From CAWVWD01 sp965662365 (GTDB lineage: Bacteria; Bacteroidota; Bacteroidia; Chitinophagales; Saprospiraceae), in assembly GCA_965662365.1 (NCBI GenBank), contig CBFIHR010000073.1, positions 1-22,316 of the forward strand: a stretch of DNA of 22,316 bases, given 5' to 3'. Position numbers and translations under genes: made by a program. Below the pieces are notes generated by a model that saw only the letters and a list, made by a program, of their open reading frames with translations, ran no database searches and had not been told where the DNA came from. Below, piece by piece: positions 16,041-22,316 of this stretch. The stretch's first letter is position 1; every line of letters begins with the position of its first letter.

Positions 16041-16069
16041 AATGATGACCACTAAAAAAAAGTAGAATT

Positions 16070-16546
16070 ATGGCTTATGAATATTTGTCAAAAGAGAAGT
16101 TAGAAGAACTGAAGCAGGAGTTGGAACATCTAATGACAGTTGAACGTCGTAATGCTGCACAAGCAATTGCAGAAGCGAGAGAAAAGGGAGATTTATCTGA
16201 AAATGCAGAGTATGATGCTGCAAAAGAGGCACAAGGTTTATTGGAGTTGAAAATCAGTGAAATGAGCAAAAAAATGGCTAATGCTCGTGTGTTAGATACT
16301 ACAAATTTAGATACTTCAAAAATAACGGTGTTTTCTAATGTGAAAATTAAAAACTTAAAAACTAAGAAGATAGCAAAATACCAATTGGTGTCAGAGTTAG
16401 AAGCGGACTTGAAATTGAAGAAAATTTCGGTGACCTCTCCAATTGGAAAAGGTTTATTAGGTAAAAAAGTCGGAGATATTGCAGAGGTAGAAACGCCACG
16501 AGGAACTTTGGAATTTGAAATTTTAGATTTTTCTTTCGGAGGATAA
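16070..16546 (+). CDS. greA: Transcription elongation factor GreA
   Basis: Rescues backtracked RNA polymerase by stimulating cleavage of the nascent RNA 3' end through the secondary channel. Length is 158 residues, as in the family. The N-terminal coiled coil (about 1-75) carries the tip motif GDLSENAEYDAAKE, with D41 and E44 at the same numbers as the catalytic acidic pair of E. coli GreA. The C-terminal FKBP-like domain contains TSPIGKGLLGKKVGD and ends EILDF. It stands alone, ending 52 nt before the convergent GNAT gene across a large hairpin. A 163-codon minus-strand frame over the same bases is only its antisense shadow. Confidence 0.97.
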   Translation: MAYEYLSKEKLEELKQELEHLMTVERRNAAQAIAEAREKGDLSENAEYDAAKEAQGLLELKISEMSKKMANARVLDTTNLDTSKITVFSNVKIKNLKTKKIAKYQLVSELEADLKLKKISVTSPIGKGLLGKKVGDIAEVETPRGTLEFEILDFSFGG

Positions 16547-16597
16547 GTATCAAAAATATTGGACAAGCGACCTCGGGTCGCTCGTCCAATACGATAC
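16547..16597. terminator. Large hairpin between convergent greA and GNAT genes
   Basis: attggac-a-agcgacc (16558-16572) pairs with ggtcgct-c-gtccaat (16576-16590) around a 3-nt loop, 14 pairs with one A/C mismatch. gtatc/gatac (16547-16551, 16593-16597) adds an outer stem. It fills the whole gap between the two stops and is much more GC-rich than its surroundings. It lacks a proper T-run immediately after the stem, so bidirectional termination is inferred from position. Confidence 0.65.
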
Positions 16598-17131
16598 CTA
16601 AAAAATGAATCCCATTAAATCCAATAAAGCATTGTTATTCCATTTTTTATTCGAAATCGATTTGACTAACAAAGTCTCCGGAATCGGGCGAGTCATAATT
16701 CCCATCGTTTTATAATCTTTCATTAATACCCAGCGACAATCGTTTTGAACTAATTGAAATCCGTTTTGTAAATAAAAGTCCTGTGTACCACCAAATAATA
16801 AAGTGAAATCAATATTATTCTCTTCGGCAATTCGTTCGATTTGTTTTAAAATCCTTCGACCAATTTTTTGATTTTGATAATGCTTATCTACACACAAATC
16901 CATAATTCCAAATATGCGGAATGGTACTTTATCTAAAGAAATGGTACGGAAAACAATCGCACATTGTGCGATCAAAACGTCATTATCCCAAACCAATAAA
17001 CGAAAACTTGGTACTTGTTTCAAAAAAATTCTATCCTCGGGAAATTGTCCAAAGGAAGTTTGTAAAAGGTGGTGAATCTTTTGTTGGGTTGTAAAATCAA
17101 TAGCGTATTCTTCAATTTTTTCTATGTGCAT
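16598..17131 (-). CDS. GNAT-family N-acetyltransferase
   Basis: Acetyl-CoA-dependent acyltransferase of 177 residues. The central strand/loop motif reads MDLCVDKHYQNQKIGRRIL (about 77-95), with QNQKIG the pyrophosphate-binding Q/R-x-x-G-x-G/A signature. It is preceded by LLVWDNDVLIAQCAIVFRTI and followed by GGTQDFYLQNGFQLV, the usual last GNAT strand pair. The overall arrangement loosely recalls the AAC(2')/NodA-like branch, but the substrate cannot be told and no resistance role is claimed. It lies 117 bp downstream of the phosphoesterase gene on the same strand. A weak 6-bp hairpin (17189-17207) sits between them, so co-transcription is possible but unproven. Confidence 0.85.
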   Translation of the reverse strand: MHIEKIEEYAIDFTTQQKIHHLLQTSFGQFPEDRIFLKQVPSFRLLVWDNDVLIAQCAIVFRTISLDKVPFRIFGIMDLCVDKHYQNQKIGRRILKQIERIAEENNIDFTLLFGGTQDFYLQNGFQLVQNDCRWVLMKDYKTMGIMTRPIPETLLVKSISNKKWNNNALLDLMGFIF

Positions 17132-17248
17132 TCGTACAAATAATTAGTTCTTATTATGTCGTTACAGGTACAGTTTTATCACAGATAAGGTTTGCTTGAT
17201 ACAAACCGACGAGATTTTTTGGAAAGTTATCAGTTGATTAACAACGTC

Positions 17249-19177
17249 TTAAATTATAATTTGATAATAAATCATTCGACCATCTGTCAATTGTATTGAT
17301 AAAATATACTGACCACTTTTGATGCCGTCTAAATCGATATGCTTGTTTTGTTTGCCTTTTTGTTGTTGAATGTAAGTCTTGTGTTTATAAATTTTATCAT
17401 CGTTATCAATTATTTTAAAAGTAACATTACCGTCTTTGAAGAGTTCATATTCAACACTAACACCATTATTTTTTAATGATAATAATGGAAAATAATCGGC
17501 TTTTTTAGCGGGAATTTTTTTAAAAGTAGTAAATTTTTCCTCTCCATTAGGAAGCGTGCCTCTAAGGCGATAATAAACAAAAGGTACATTTTGAGCATGA
17601 AAATGCTCATCTTGTAAGGTATAAGATTGCTCTTTTTGTGTATCTCCCAAAAGTATCAAACGAGCAATTGTTGTGAAGTTCACACCGTCAATCGAACGCT
17701 GTAAATCACACATAGCACCCGAAGGTTCACCGGCTGTTTTCCAATTTACAACGGCATTATCACCTTTACGATTGACTTCTATATCTTTGATAATCAATTT
17801 GTTAATTAAAATGGGTTGTGTCCGTTGTGGTTTTTTTATTTTTGTTGAGGTTTTTTGTGTTGATTTTGTAATAGGAGTAGGGGCAGCTTTTGATTTTTTA
17901 GCGGCAATTGCTTCACTATTTCTATGTTTTATCGTGATAACCGAACCTGTTTTTGGTTTCCACAGATTAATATTTTTAGGTATTTTGAAGCGTGTCGCAT
18001 CACTTAGTTTTCTAACAGAAACCGCATTATCAGTTTTCACCGTTCGTATTTCCATCTTTTCGCTATCGACCCAAATCCATTTGATTTGATTAAAGCTGCC
18101 AGCAGCTCGTGTCCATGATTTTGTATCGTTGGCCGGACGAATCGGTGCACCCCAGCAACCTTCTCCAATATAAACCGTTCCTCGTTTATCATCTCGAATA
18201 AAACCTTCGTCGTGCCCCTTTGTGTAAGTCGGACGAATCGGATAAGTTGTCTTACAAACGTGTGCGTCACATTCTACGACTAGCTGTACATTATAGTCGT
18301 AAAACAGCTTCGCCCAGCTTTTATATAATCGAGTCCCTTCCGCTTTTTTGGCAGTATGCGGCCGCATCGGATGATGATATTGAGCCATTTTCCATAAGAC
18401 GTCATCGCTACTTTTTAAATCAGTTTGTAACCAAGTTTTTTGGTCGCCACCTGTTGCAATCATTGTATTTAGAGTATAAACTCTCAAAAGATTTCCGCCT
18501 AAATTCAAGGCATAATAAACGCTTTGATTTGGCACATCAAATAAGTCCACCAGTGTTTTATTCGATTTTTCATGATTACCTCGTGCGGCAATAATCGGAG
18601 TCATTCGCCCGTCCGTAGCAATGGTCAATTGCCAATCATCAAACCAATTTTTCCATTCTCTATCAATGTCCAAACCAGTCATATCGCCACCAAAAACAAC
18701 ACAATGCGGTCGTAATTTGGCGACTAACATATTCGCGTTTTGTCGCCCTTTTCGGTGATTTCGAGAATCACCTCCTGCCAATATCGACAACCGCTCACTC
18801 GAATTATCGGGAGCAGTTTGAAACCAGTAACGTTTACTTTTGCTATTGCTATCCTTTATGATAAAATAATATTTTGTGTTCGGCTGTAAGTTGGTTAATC
18901 GTACGAAATGATTGTTTAAACCTTTAGCTTCGATGACTTTCGATGGTTTTTTCTGATACAAATATTGTCCGATATCAGTACCACTATCATAGGTATCATA
19001 ATGCAAAATTGCGTTAGAACCAGAGATTTGATTCCAAGCAATAGTCATAGTTGTAGATGGATTATCACGCCAAATACAACGATATTTATCCGTTTTGGCG
19101 AAAGCCAAATTATGAATAAAAATAAAAGTGAGGCAGACTAAAATCCGACGAAGGTCTGATGTAATAATTTGAAACAT
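17249..19177 (-). CDS. Exported purple-acid-phosphatase-like metallophosphoesterase
   Basis: Predicted secreted phosphatase of 642 residues. A signal peptide (1-27, ending AFA|KTD) is followed by an FnIII-like purple acid phosphatase N-domain (about 30-122) and a calcineurin-type domain. Metal-ligand motifs run in order: GGDSR (D137), GGDMTG (D165), GNHE (N201, H202), YHHP (H268/H269) and ECDAHVC (H306). In the last motif the usual G-H-x-H is replaced by C-D-A-H flanked by two Cys, so the first His is absent. A Lys/Thr/Pro-rich linker (about 425-465) leads to an FnIII-like domain (VNWKTAGEPSG, LQRSIDGVNF). The final ~70 residues (SGQYILSIQLTDG, YYQIII) look like a T9SS sorting domain. Localisation is therefore cell surface or medium. 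The substrate may be phosphomonoesters or diesters; not determinable. Confidence 0.87.
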   Translation of the reverse strand: MFQIITSDLRRILVCLTFIFIHNLAFAKTDKYRCIWRDNPSTTMTIAWNQISGSNAILHYDTYDSGTDIGQYLYQKKPSKVIEAKGLNNHFVRLTNLQPNTKYYFIIKDSNSKSKRYWFQTAPDNSSERLSILAGGDSRNHRKGRQNANMLVAKLRPHCVVFGGDMTGLDIDREWKNWFDDWQLTIATDGRMTPIIAARGNHEKSNKTLVDLFDVPNQSVYYALNLGGNLLRVYTLNTMIATGGDQKTWLQTDLKSSDDVLWKMAQYHHPMRPHTAKKAEGTRLYKSWAKLFYDYNVQLVVECDAHVCKTTYPIRPTYTKGHDEGFIRDDKRGTVYIGEGCWGAPIRPANDTKSWTRAAGSFNQIKWIWVDSEKMEIRTVKTDNAVSVRKLSDATRFKIPKNINLWKPKTGSVITIKHRNSEAIAAKKSKAAPTPITKSTQKTSTKIKKPQRTQPILINKLIIKDIEVNRKGDNAVVNWKTAGEPSGAMCDLQRSIDGVNFTTIARLILLGDTQKEQSYTLQDEHFHAQNVPFVYYRLRGTLPNGEEKFTTFKKIPAKKADYFPLLSLKNNGVSVEYELFKDGNVTFKIIDNDDKIYKHKTYIQQQKGKQNKHIDLDGIKSGQYILSIQLTDGRMIYYQIII

Positions 19178-19431
19178 TTGTAGTCGTAATTTATAATCTT
19201 GATAAATAAAGTCATTTTTATGGTATAATTATATCTAATTTTTTATATAAAAAAAACTAATTTGTAGTAAACTGTTTTTCAAAATATTAATTGATAAAAA
19301 GACCAGAATAAAAATGGTATATTATAATAAATCTGAAAGATATTTAATGTATTTTATCCAGTGAAAATTTCCACAAAAAAATCAAAATTATTACCTTTTT
19401 ATATTTAGCTTTAATCTTGTGCTTTTTATTG

Positions 19432-19439
19432 TATTTTTG
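19432..19439 (+). promoter_or_regulatory. glyA promoter, -7 element
   Basis: TATTTTTG is an exact TAnnTTTG match. An imperfect -33 (TTTA at 19410-19413, 18-nt spacing) precedes it. Transcription would start near 19446, leaving an 86-nt leader before the ATG. Confidence 0.55.
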
Positions 19440-19460
19440 TGCCGAAATTATTAGAAATAA

Positions 19461-19520
19461 GGTGTAGGTATGAAGTGTATGGTGTTGAATCATTGTACTT
19501 CATGCATTACACTTCACACC
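19461..19520 (+). promoter_or_regulatory. glyA leader with two mutually exclusive hairpins
   Basis: The segment at 19470-19479 can pair with 19497-19503 (atgaagt/acttcat, extended by 19468-19469 with 19504-19505) or with 19508-19516 (tgaagtgta/tacacttca, perfect 9 bp, plus ggtgt 19461-19465 with acacc 19516-19520, sharing A19516). The two pairings use the same left strand and so exclude each other. The second ends 12 nt before the ATG. No T-run is present, so any control would act at translation or through a bound protein. It is not a riboswitch class I recognise. Confidence 0.4.
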
Positions 19521-19531
19521 AAAATATAATC

Positions 19532-20821
19532 ATGGTTAAAGATACGACGGTTCAGAATTTAATTCAGAGAGAATTAGAACGCCAACGTCATGGCATTGAG
19601 TTGATTGCTTCGGAAAACTTTACGAGCCAACAAGTTATGGACGCAATGGGAACTTGTTTAACGAATAAATACGCCGAGGGTTATCCGGGCAAACGCTACT
19701 ATGGCGGTTGTGAGGTCGTGGATGAAGTTGAGCAATTGGCGATTGATAGAGCGAAAGAATTATTTGGTGCGGCTTACGCCAATGTGCAGCCACATTCTGG
19801 CGCTCAAGCAAATGCTGCTGTTTTCTTGGCAATATTACAACCAGGCGATAGTATTTTAGGTTTTGATTTAGCTCACGGTGGCCATTTATCTCACGGTTCA
19901 CCTGTGAATTTTTCTGGAAAAGTTTACAAACCACATTTTTACGGGGTTGAAGAAGAAACAGGGATGATTGATATGGACAAAGTCGAGGCAAAAGCCTTGG
20001 AGGTTCAACCGAAATTAATCATTTGTGGGGCTTCGGCGTATTCTCGTGAATGGGATTATGCCCGTTTCCGTAAAATTGCAGATAAAGTTGGAGCGTTATT
20101 GTTAGCCGATATTGCACACCCTGCTGGTTTGGTGGCAGCTGGTTTGTTAGATAACCCTCTTCCACATTGTCATATTGTGACGACGACAACACACAAAACT
20201 TTGCGTGGTCCTCGTGGCGGTTTGATTATGATGGGCGAAAACTTCGACAATCCTTGGGGACGCAAAACCAAAAAAGGAAATCCGATTAAAATGTCTGCCA
20301 TCTTGAATTCTGGTGTTTTCCCAGGAATGCAAGGCGGACCTTTGGAACATGTTATCGCTGCCAAAGCAGTTGCTTTTGGAGAAGCATTGCAGCCAGAGTT
20401 TAAAGCTTACGGCGAGCAGGTGATCAAAAATGCACAAGCGATGGCACAAGCATTTGTGGATAAAGGTTATAAAGTTATTTCTGGCGGAACAGATAATCAC
20501 TTGATGTTGATTGACTTACGCTCGAAAGATGTTACTGGAAAAGCTGCCGAGCAAGCTTTGGTTCGTGCAGATATTACGGTAAATAAAAATATGGTGCCGT
20601 TCGATACTCGCTCGCCGTTCGTAACTTCAGGAATGCGTGTCGGTACGGCTGCGATTACAACTCGTGGATTTACAGAAGCGGATTGCGTGAAAACAGTCGA
20701 ATGGATTGATGAAGTCATCAACAATTACGAAGACGAAGCGGTAATTACAAAAGTAAGAGGCGAAGTAAACGCATTTATGCAAAATTTCCCACTTTATGCT
20801 GACGGTCGAGTATTAGATTAA
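19532..20821 (+). CDS. glyA: Serine hydroxymethyltransferase
   Basis: PLP enzyme interconverting serine and glycine while charging tetrahydrofolate with a one-carbon unit. The ATG at 19532 gives 429 residues. The open frame continues upstream to 19439, but that stretch is the structured leader and overlaps the promoter, so it is not coding. Motifs: ELIASENF (23-30), KYAEGYPGKRYYGG (46-59), QPHSGAQAN (87-95), LADIAHPAGL (191-200) with the PLP-contacting D193, and TTTTHKTLRGPRGG (217-230) with Schiff-base lysine K222. It is monocistronic between its own promoter and terminator. It works with glycine cleavage (gcvT at 3751) and the serine-pathway-type dehydrogenase at 5362. Confidence 0.98.
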   Translation: MVKDTTVQNLIQRELERQRHGIELIASENFTSQQVMDAMGTCLTNKYAEGYPGKRYYGGCEVVDEVEQLAIDRAKELFGAAYANVQPHSGAQANAAVFLAILQPGDSILGFDLAHGGHLSHGSPVNFSGKVYKPHFYGVEEETGMIDMDKVEAKALEVQPKLIICGASAYSREWDYARFRKIADKVGALLLADIAHPAGLVAAGLLDNPLPHCHIVTTTTHKTLRGPRGGLIMMGENFDNPWGRKTKKGNPIKMSAILNSGVFPGMQGGPLEHVIAAKAVAFGEALQPEFKAYGEQVIKNAQAMAQAFVDKGYKVISGGTDNHLMLIDLRSKDVTGKAAEQALVRADITVNKNMVPFDTRSPFVTSGMRVGTAAITTRGFTEADCVKTVEWIDEVINNYEDEAVITKVRGEVNAFMQNFPLYADGRVLD

Positions 20822-20832
20822 GCAGAAAATAT

Positions 20833-20864
20833 AAAGGAAGGCATTTTGATAAATGTCTTCCTTT
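20833..20864. terminator. Terminator between glyA and the lipoprotein gene
   Basis: aaaggaaggcattt (20833-20846) pairs with aaatgtcttccttt (20851-20864) over 14 bp with one G-U pair and a 4-nt loop. Flanking A and T runs allow use by both convergent genes. Confidence 0.85.
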
Positions 20865-20875
20865 TATAGTTTTAT

Positions 20876-21295
20876 CTAGTCCATCACCAAATGTACGATA
20901 AAAGTATTTGGATAATCTTTATTCGTGCTTAACTCCAAAGTATAATCTTGCCCTTCTTCTAACATCAATGTTTGTTCTAAACCTACACCACAATACCCGA
21001 CATTTTCTTGGATATACATGACAGATAATTCGTTGGAATAATTCGTGTTTTCAATAAATGCCGATAAACTCATTGTTGAATTTTCGTCTAAATTAAAATT
21101 AAAATATTCTGAAACTTCGCCGGAGTTTAAGTTTCCAATAGACTGATTTTTAGCGACAAGTGCCTCAATATTTTGCTCCGACGTATTTTTAAATCGGATA
21201 TCAATATTGGTATCAACTGTATTAATAATCGTACAATTCGTCAAGCTAATTGCTAAAAGACAAAGGATTGATAATAATTTGAAAGTCGTTTTCAT
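20876..21295 (-). CDS. Small predicted lipoprotein, unknown function
   Basis: A 139-residue protein. A basic n-region and hydrophobic stretch (MKTTFKLLSILCLLAIS) lead to SLTNC, a lipobox-like site with Cys21 as the lipidation residue. Asn at -1 is unusual but tolerated. The mature part is a compact beta-rich domain (IDIRFKNTS, IEALVAKNQSIGNLNSGE, YTLELSTNKD, FIVHLVMD) with one further Cys in VGYCGVG. No family was recognised. It resembles small lipoproteins that describe the extracellular response of a peptide chain to solvent only in general composition, so no role is proposed. It is monocistronic, and no consensus promoter was found in the 60 nt ahead of it. Confidence 0.7.
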   Translation of the reverse strand: MKTTFKLLSILCLLAISLTNCTIINTVDTNIDIRFKNTSEQNIEALVAKNQSIGNLNSGEVSEYFNFNLDENSTMSLSAFIENTNYSNELSVMYIQENVGYCGVGLEQTLMLEEGQDYTLELSTNKDYPNTFIVHLVMD

Positions 21296-21360
21296 AGGTG
21301 TAAAATTTTAGTTGTTACTTATATATTTTACTGTTAGATCATTATCAATTAGGTTGCCTG

Positions 21361-21397
21361 TAAAATAAAAAAGCCGTCCCGAATAATCAGAACGGCT
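21361..21397 (-). terminator. Terminator of the Hsp20 gene
   Basis: agccgt (21372-21377) pairs with acggct (21392-21397) around a 14-nt loop. On the minus strand the stem is followed by TTTTTTATTTT. It lies 55 nt beyond the Hsp20 stop. Confidence 0.75.
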
Positions 21398-21452
21398 AAC
21401 CAACCAAAACCATATTTATCTCATAAAATCCTATTTCCCATTATGAAAAACA

Positions 21453-21884
21453 TTATAAAATTGCTATTTCTCTGTGTTTGTTTGCTAACACTTCTTTGTT
21501 TTTTGGAAGTGTTACTCTCAAAATTCCGTTGTCATATTTTGCGTTAATCTCTTCTGTTGCAATCGTGTCCGGAAGTGTGAATGTTCTTGAGAAGGAACGA
21601 CTTGCGAACTCTTTGCGAGTATATTTTTCAGTCGTTTCTTCTTTTTTGTCTTCGATTTTTGCCGAAATAGTCAATAATTCATTGTCCAATTTTAGGTTAA
21701 AATCTTCTTTGTTGTAACCCGGAACGCTTAATTCTACTTCAAAAGCATCTTCTGTTTCCTTGATGTTTGTTGCAGGCAATGACGTATTTTCAAAGCCTTT
21801 GAAAAATTTGTCTAAATCACGAGTGAAAAAATCGTCTGCGAAAAAGTTTCTGCGTTTTGCTGGATGACCAAATTTAACTAACAT
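21453..21884 (-). CDS. Small heat-shock protein, Hsp20/alpha-crystallin family
   Basis: ATP-independent holdase chaperone that binds unfolding proteins under stress. It has 143 residues. An N-terminal arm rich in Phe, Arg and Asp (FFADDFFTRDLDKFF, 14-28) precedes the alpha-crystallin domain, about 38-132, with the markers VELSVPGYNKEDF (49-61) and GILRVTLPK (119-127). The C-terminal IAI is the I-x-I oligomerisation motif. Length is typical of bacterial class A/B proteins. It is a single gene with its own terminator. Upstream lie a short repeat (21894-21918), hairpin-forming sequences and tandem TGAC repeats (22129-22180), suggesting stress regulation. Confidence 0.95.
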   Translation of the reverse strand: MLVKFGHPAKRRNFFADDFFTRDLDKFFKGFENTSLPATNIKETEDAFEVELSVPGYNKEDFNLKLDNELLTISAKIEDKKEETTEKYTRKEFASRSFSRTFTLPDTIATEEINAKYDNGILRVTLPKNKEVLANKHREIAIL

Positions 21885-22243
21885 AATTTTTTAAGTTTTC
21901 GTGTAAAGTTTTCGGTAATGTTGTAAAAGGCTGCCTATTTCACTTATAAGTTTTACCGTCGTTTACCTTAAATTCTCTACGTTGTTAAACAATATTTTTA
22001 ATAAATAATTTTTTTAAAATTTCTTGGCGTGAATCTTTTTTCAACGCCTTACATTGCTCTTTTAGTCAAACGGCGTTCCAGTCGGTTTTTTTAGGAAAAT
22101 TGTAGATTTTGGTGTCAAAAGGTTAGATTTTTAATGACAAAATGACGTTTATAAAATATTTTAATGACAAAATGGCGTTTTAGGTGGGTTTTGAATTTTC
22201 CTAATTTATAAATTAAACATTCAAGACCTTTTATAAAAACGAA
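21885..22243. other. 359-bp upstream region of the Hsp20 gene
   Basis: No gene was found. It holds a 12/13-bp direct repeat next to the start (agttttcgtgtaa, agttttcggtaa; 21894-21918) and three pairable elements (ggcgt 22026-22030, aacgcc 22043-22048, ggcgtt 22072-22077) of which only one pair can form at a time. It also holds the 30-bp-period repeat at 22129-22180 and a 14-bp AT palindrome at 22202-22215. No clear TAnnTTTG promoter was found on the minus strand. Confidence 0.5.
22129..22180. repeat. Two 22-bp direct repeats upstream of Hsp20
   Basis: The 22-mer with core aatgacaaaatg(a/g)cgttt occurs at 22129-22150 and 22159-22180, start to start 30 bp, with one mismatch. Each contains TGAC-AAAA-TG(A/G)C half-sites. 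A more degenerate relative (tttt-ggtgtcaaaagg) begins near 22107. The position is 245-295 bp upstream of the Hsp20 ATG. Confidence 0.7.
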
Positions 22244-22316
22244 TTACCGAAATACTTTCTCAATCACCACATTTTCCAAAATCGGTAATTTTTTCAATTC
22301 ATCATAAATCAATTCT
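22244..22316 (-). CDS. 3' end of an unrecognised gene (partial)
   Basis: The minus-strand frame ending at the TAA (22244-22246) reads into the window edge without a stop. It gives about 23 residues, including ELIYDELKKLPILENV and ending EKVFR. The sequence looks like an ordinary amphipathic C-terminal helix and strand, but is too short to assign. The gene lies upstream of Hsp20 on the same strand, 359 bp away. Confidence 0.5.
   Translation of the reverse strand, partial: ELIYDELKKLPILENVVIEKVFR

Larger units (their letters stand above)
15578..16069. other. 492-bp intergenic region between PorV-like gene and greA
   Basis: It contains the operon terminator, then a separate promoter plus terminator pair (15693-15808), a weak terminator-like palindrome cattg-t-caatg with T-run near 15922-15940, and a likely greA promoter (TATTTTG at 16034-16040). 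A 16-codon plus-strand mini-ORF at 15704-15754 overlaps the promoter of the small-RNA candidate and is not credible as its product. Confidence 0.6.
19178..19531. other. 354-bp divergent intergenic region (phosphoesterase / glyA)
   Basis: This very AT-rich region holds the glyA promoter and structured leader (19432-19531). On the minus strand a TAnnTTTG match, TAATTTTG, lies at 19383-19390. It could drive the phosphoesterase gene with a ~200-nt leader, but no -33 box supports it. No ORF of note. Confidence 0.5.

Noticed and set aside
16075..16566. 163-codon minus-strand ORF over greA
   Set aside because: It is the antisense of a highly conserved greA and shows no recognisable domain; its composition is that of a shadow frame.
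19439..19531. 31-residue N-terminal extension of GlyA
   Set aside because: Begins on the last base of the -7 element and covers a hairpin-rich leader; family length and ELIASENF spacing fit the ATG at 19532.

Overview
The window looks like chromosomal DNA from a marine-type member of the Bacteroidota, probably in or near the Saprospiria. Supporting evidence is the AT-rich sequence, Type IX secretion (T9SS) C-terminal sorting domains on several exported proteins, an Oar-type TonB-dependent receptor, a PorV/PorQ-family barrel, leaders without Shine-Dalgarno sequences, and promoters of the Bacteroidota form (TTTG, about 19 nt, TAnnTTTG). The class-level placement rests on remembered family resemblance and was not checked by alignment.

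Layout. (1) 1-2760: a tandem 10-bp repeat array runs directly into a GH16 glycoside hydrolase with a T9SS tail. The hydrolase overlaps a small beta-barrel-like gene by ATGA. Downstream lies an orphan piece of a T9SS sorting domain (2573-2719), so this stretch appears to have been rearranged or inserted. (2) 2764-6375: a polyphosphate-glucokinase-like ROK kinase (minus), the glycine-cleavage T-protein gene gcvT, and a D-2-hydroxyacid (phosphoglycerate-type) dehydrogenase. (3) 6597-15655: a three-gene cluster of TonB-dependent receptor, 1317-residue cysteine-containing exported protein and PorV/PorQ-like barrel. It has a good promoter in front, a strong terminator behind, and large hairpins in both intergenic gaps. 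(4) 15656-16069: an intergenic region with a promoter-terminator pair about 80 nt apart that encodes no evident protein, a small-RNA candidate. (5) 16070-19177: greA, then a GNAT acetyltransferase and a purple-acid-phosphatase-like exported metallophosphoesterase, both minus. (6) 19432-20864: glyA behind a consensus promoter and a leader that can form competing hairpins. (7) 20876-22316: a small lipoprotein, an Hsp20 heat-shock gene with tandem repeats upstream, and the 3' end of an unrecognised gene at the edge.

Two themes connect the genes. gcvT, the SerA-like dehydrogenase and glyA all belong to serine/glycine/one-carbon metabolism, although they are separate transcription units. The GH16 enzyme, the phosphoesterase, the large exported protein and the PorV-like barrel all point to surface display or secretion through T9SS. 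The receptor/giant protein/PorV-like cluster is the strongest candidate for a poorly characterised dedicated system.
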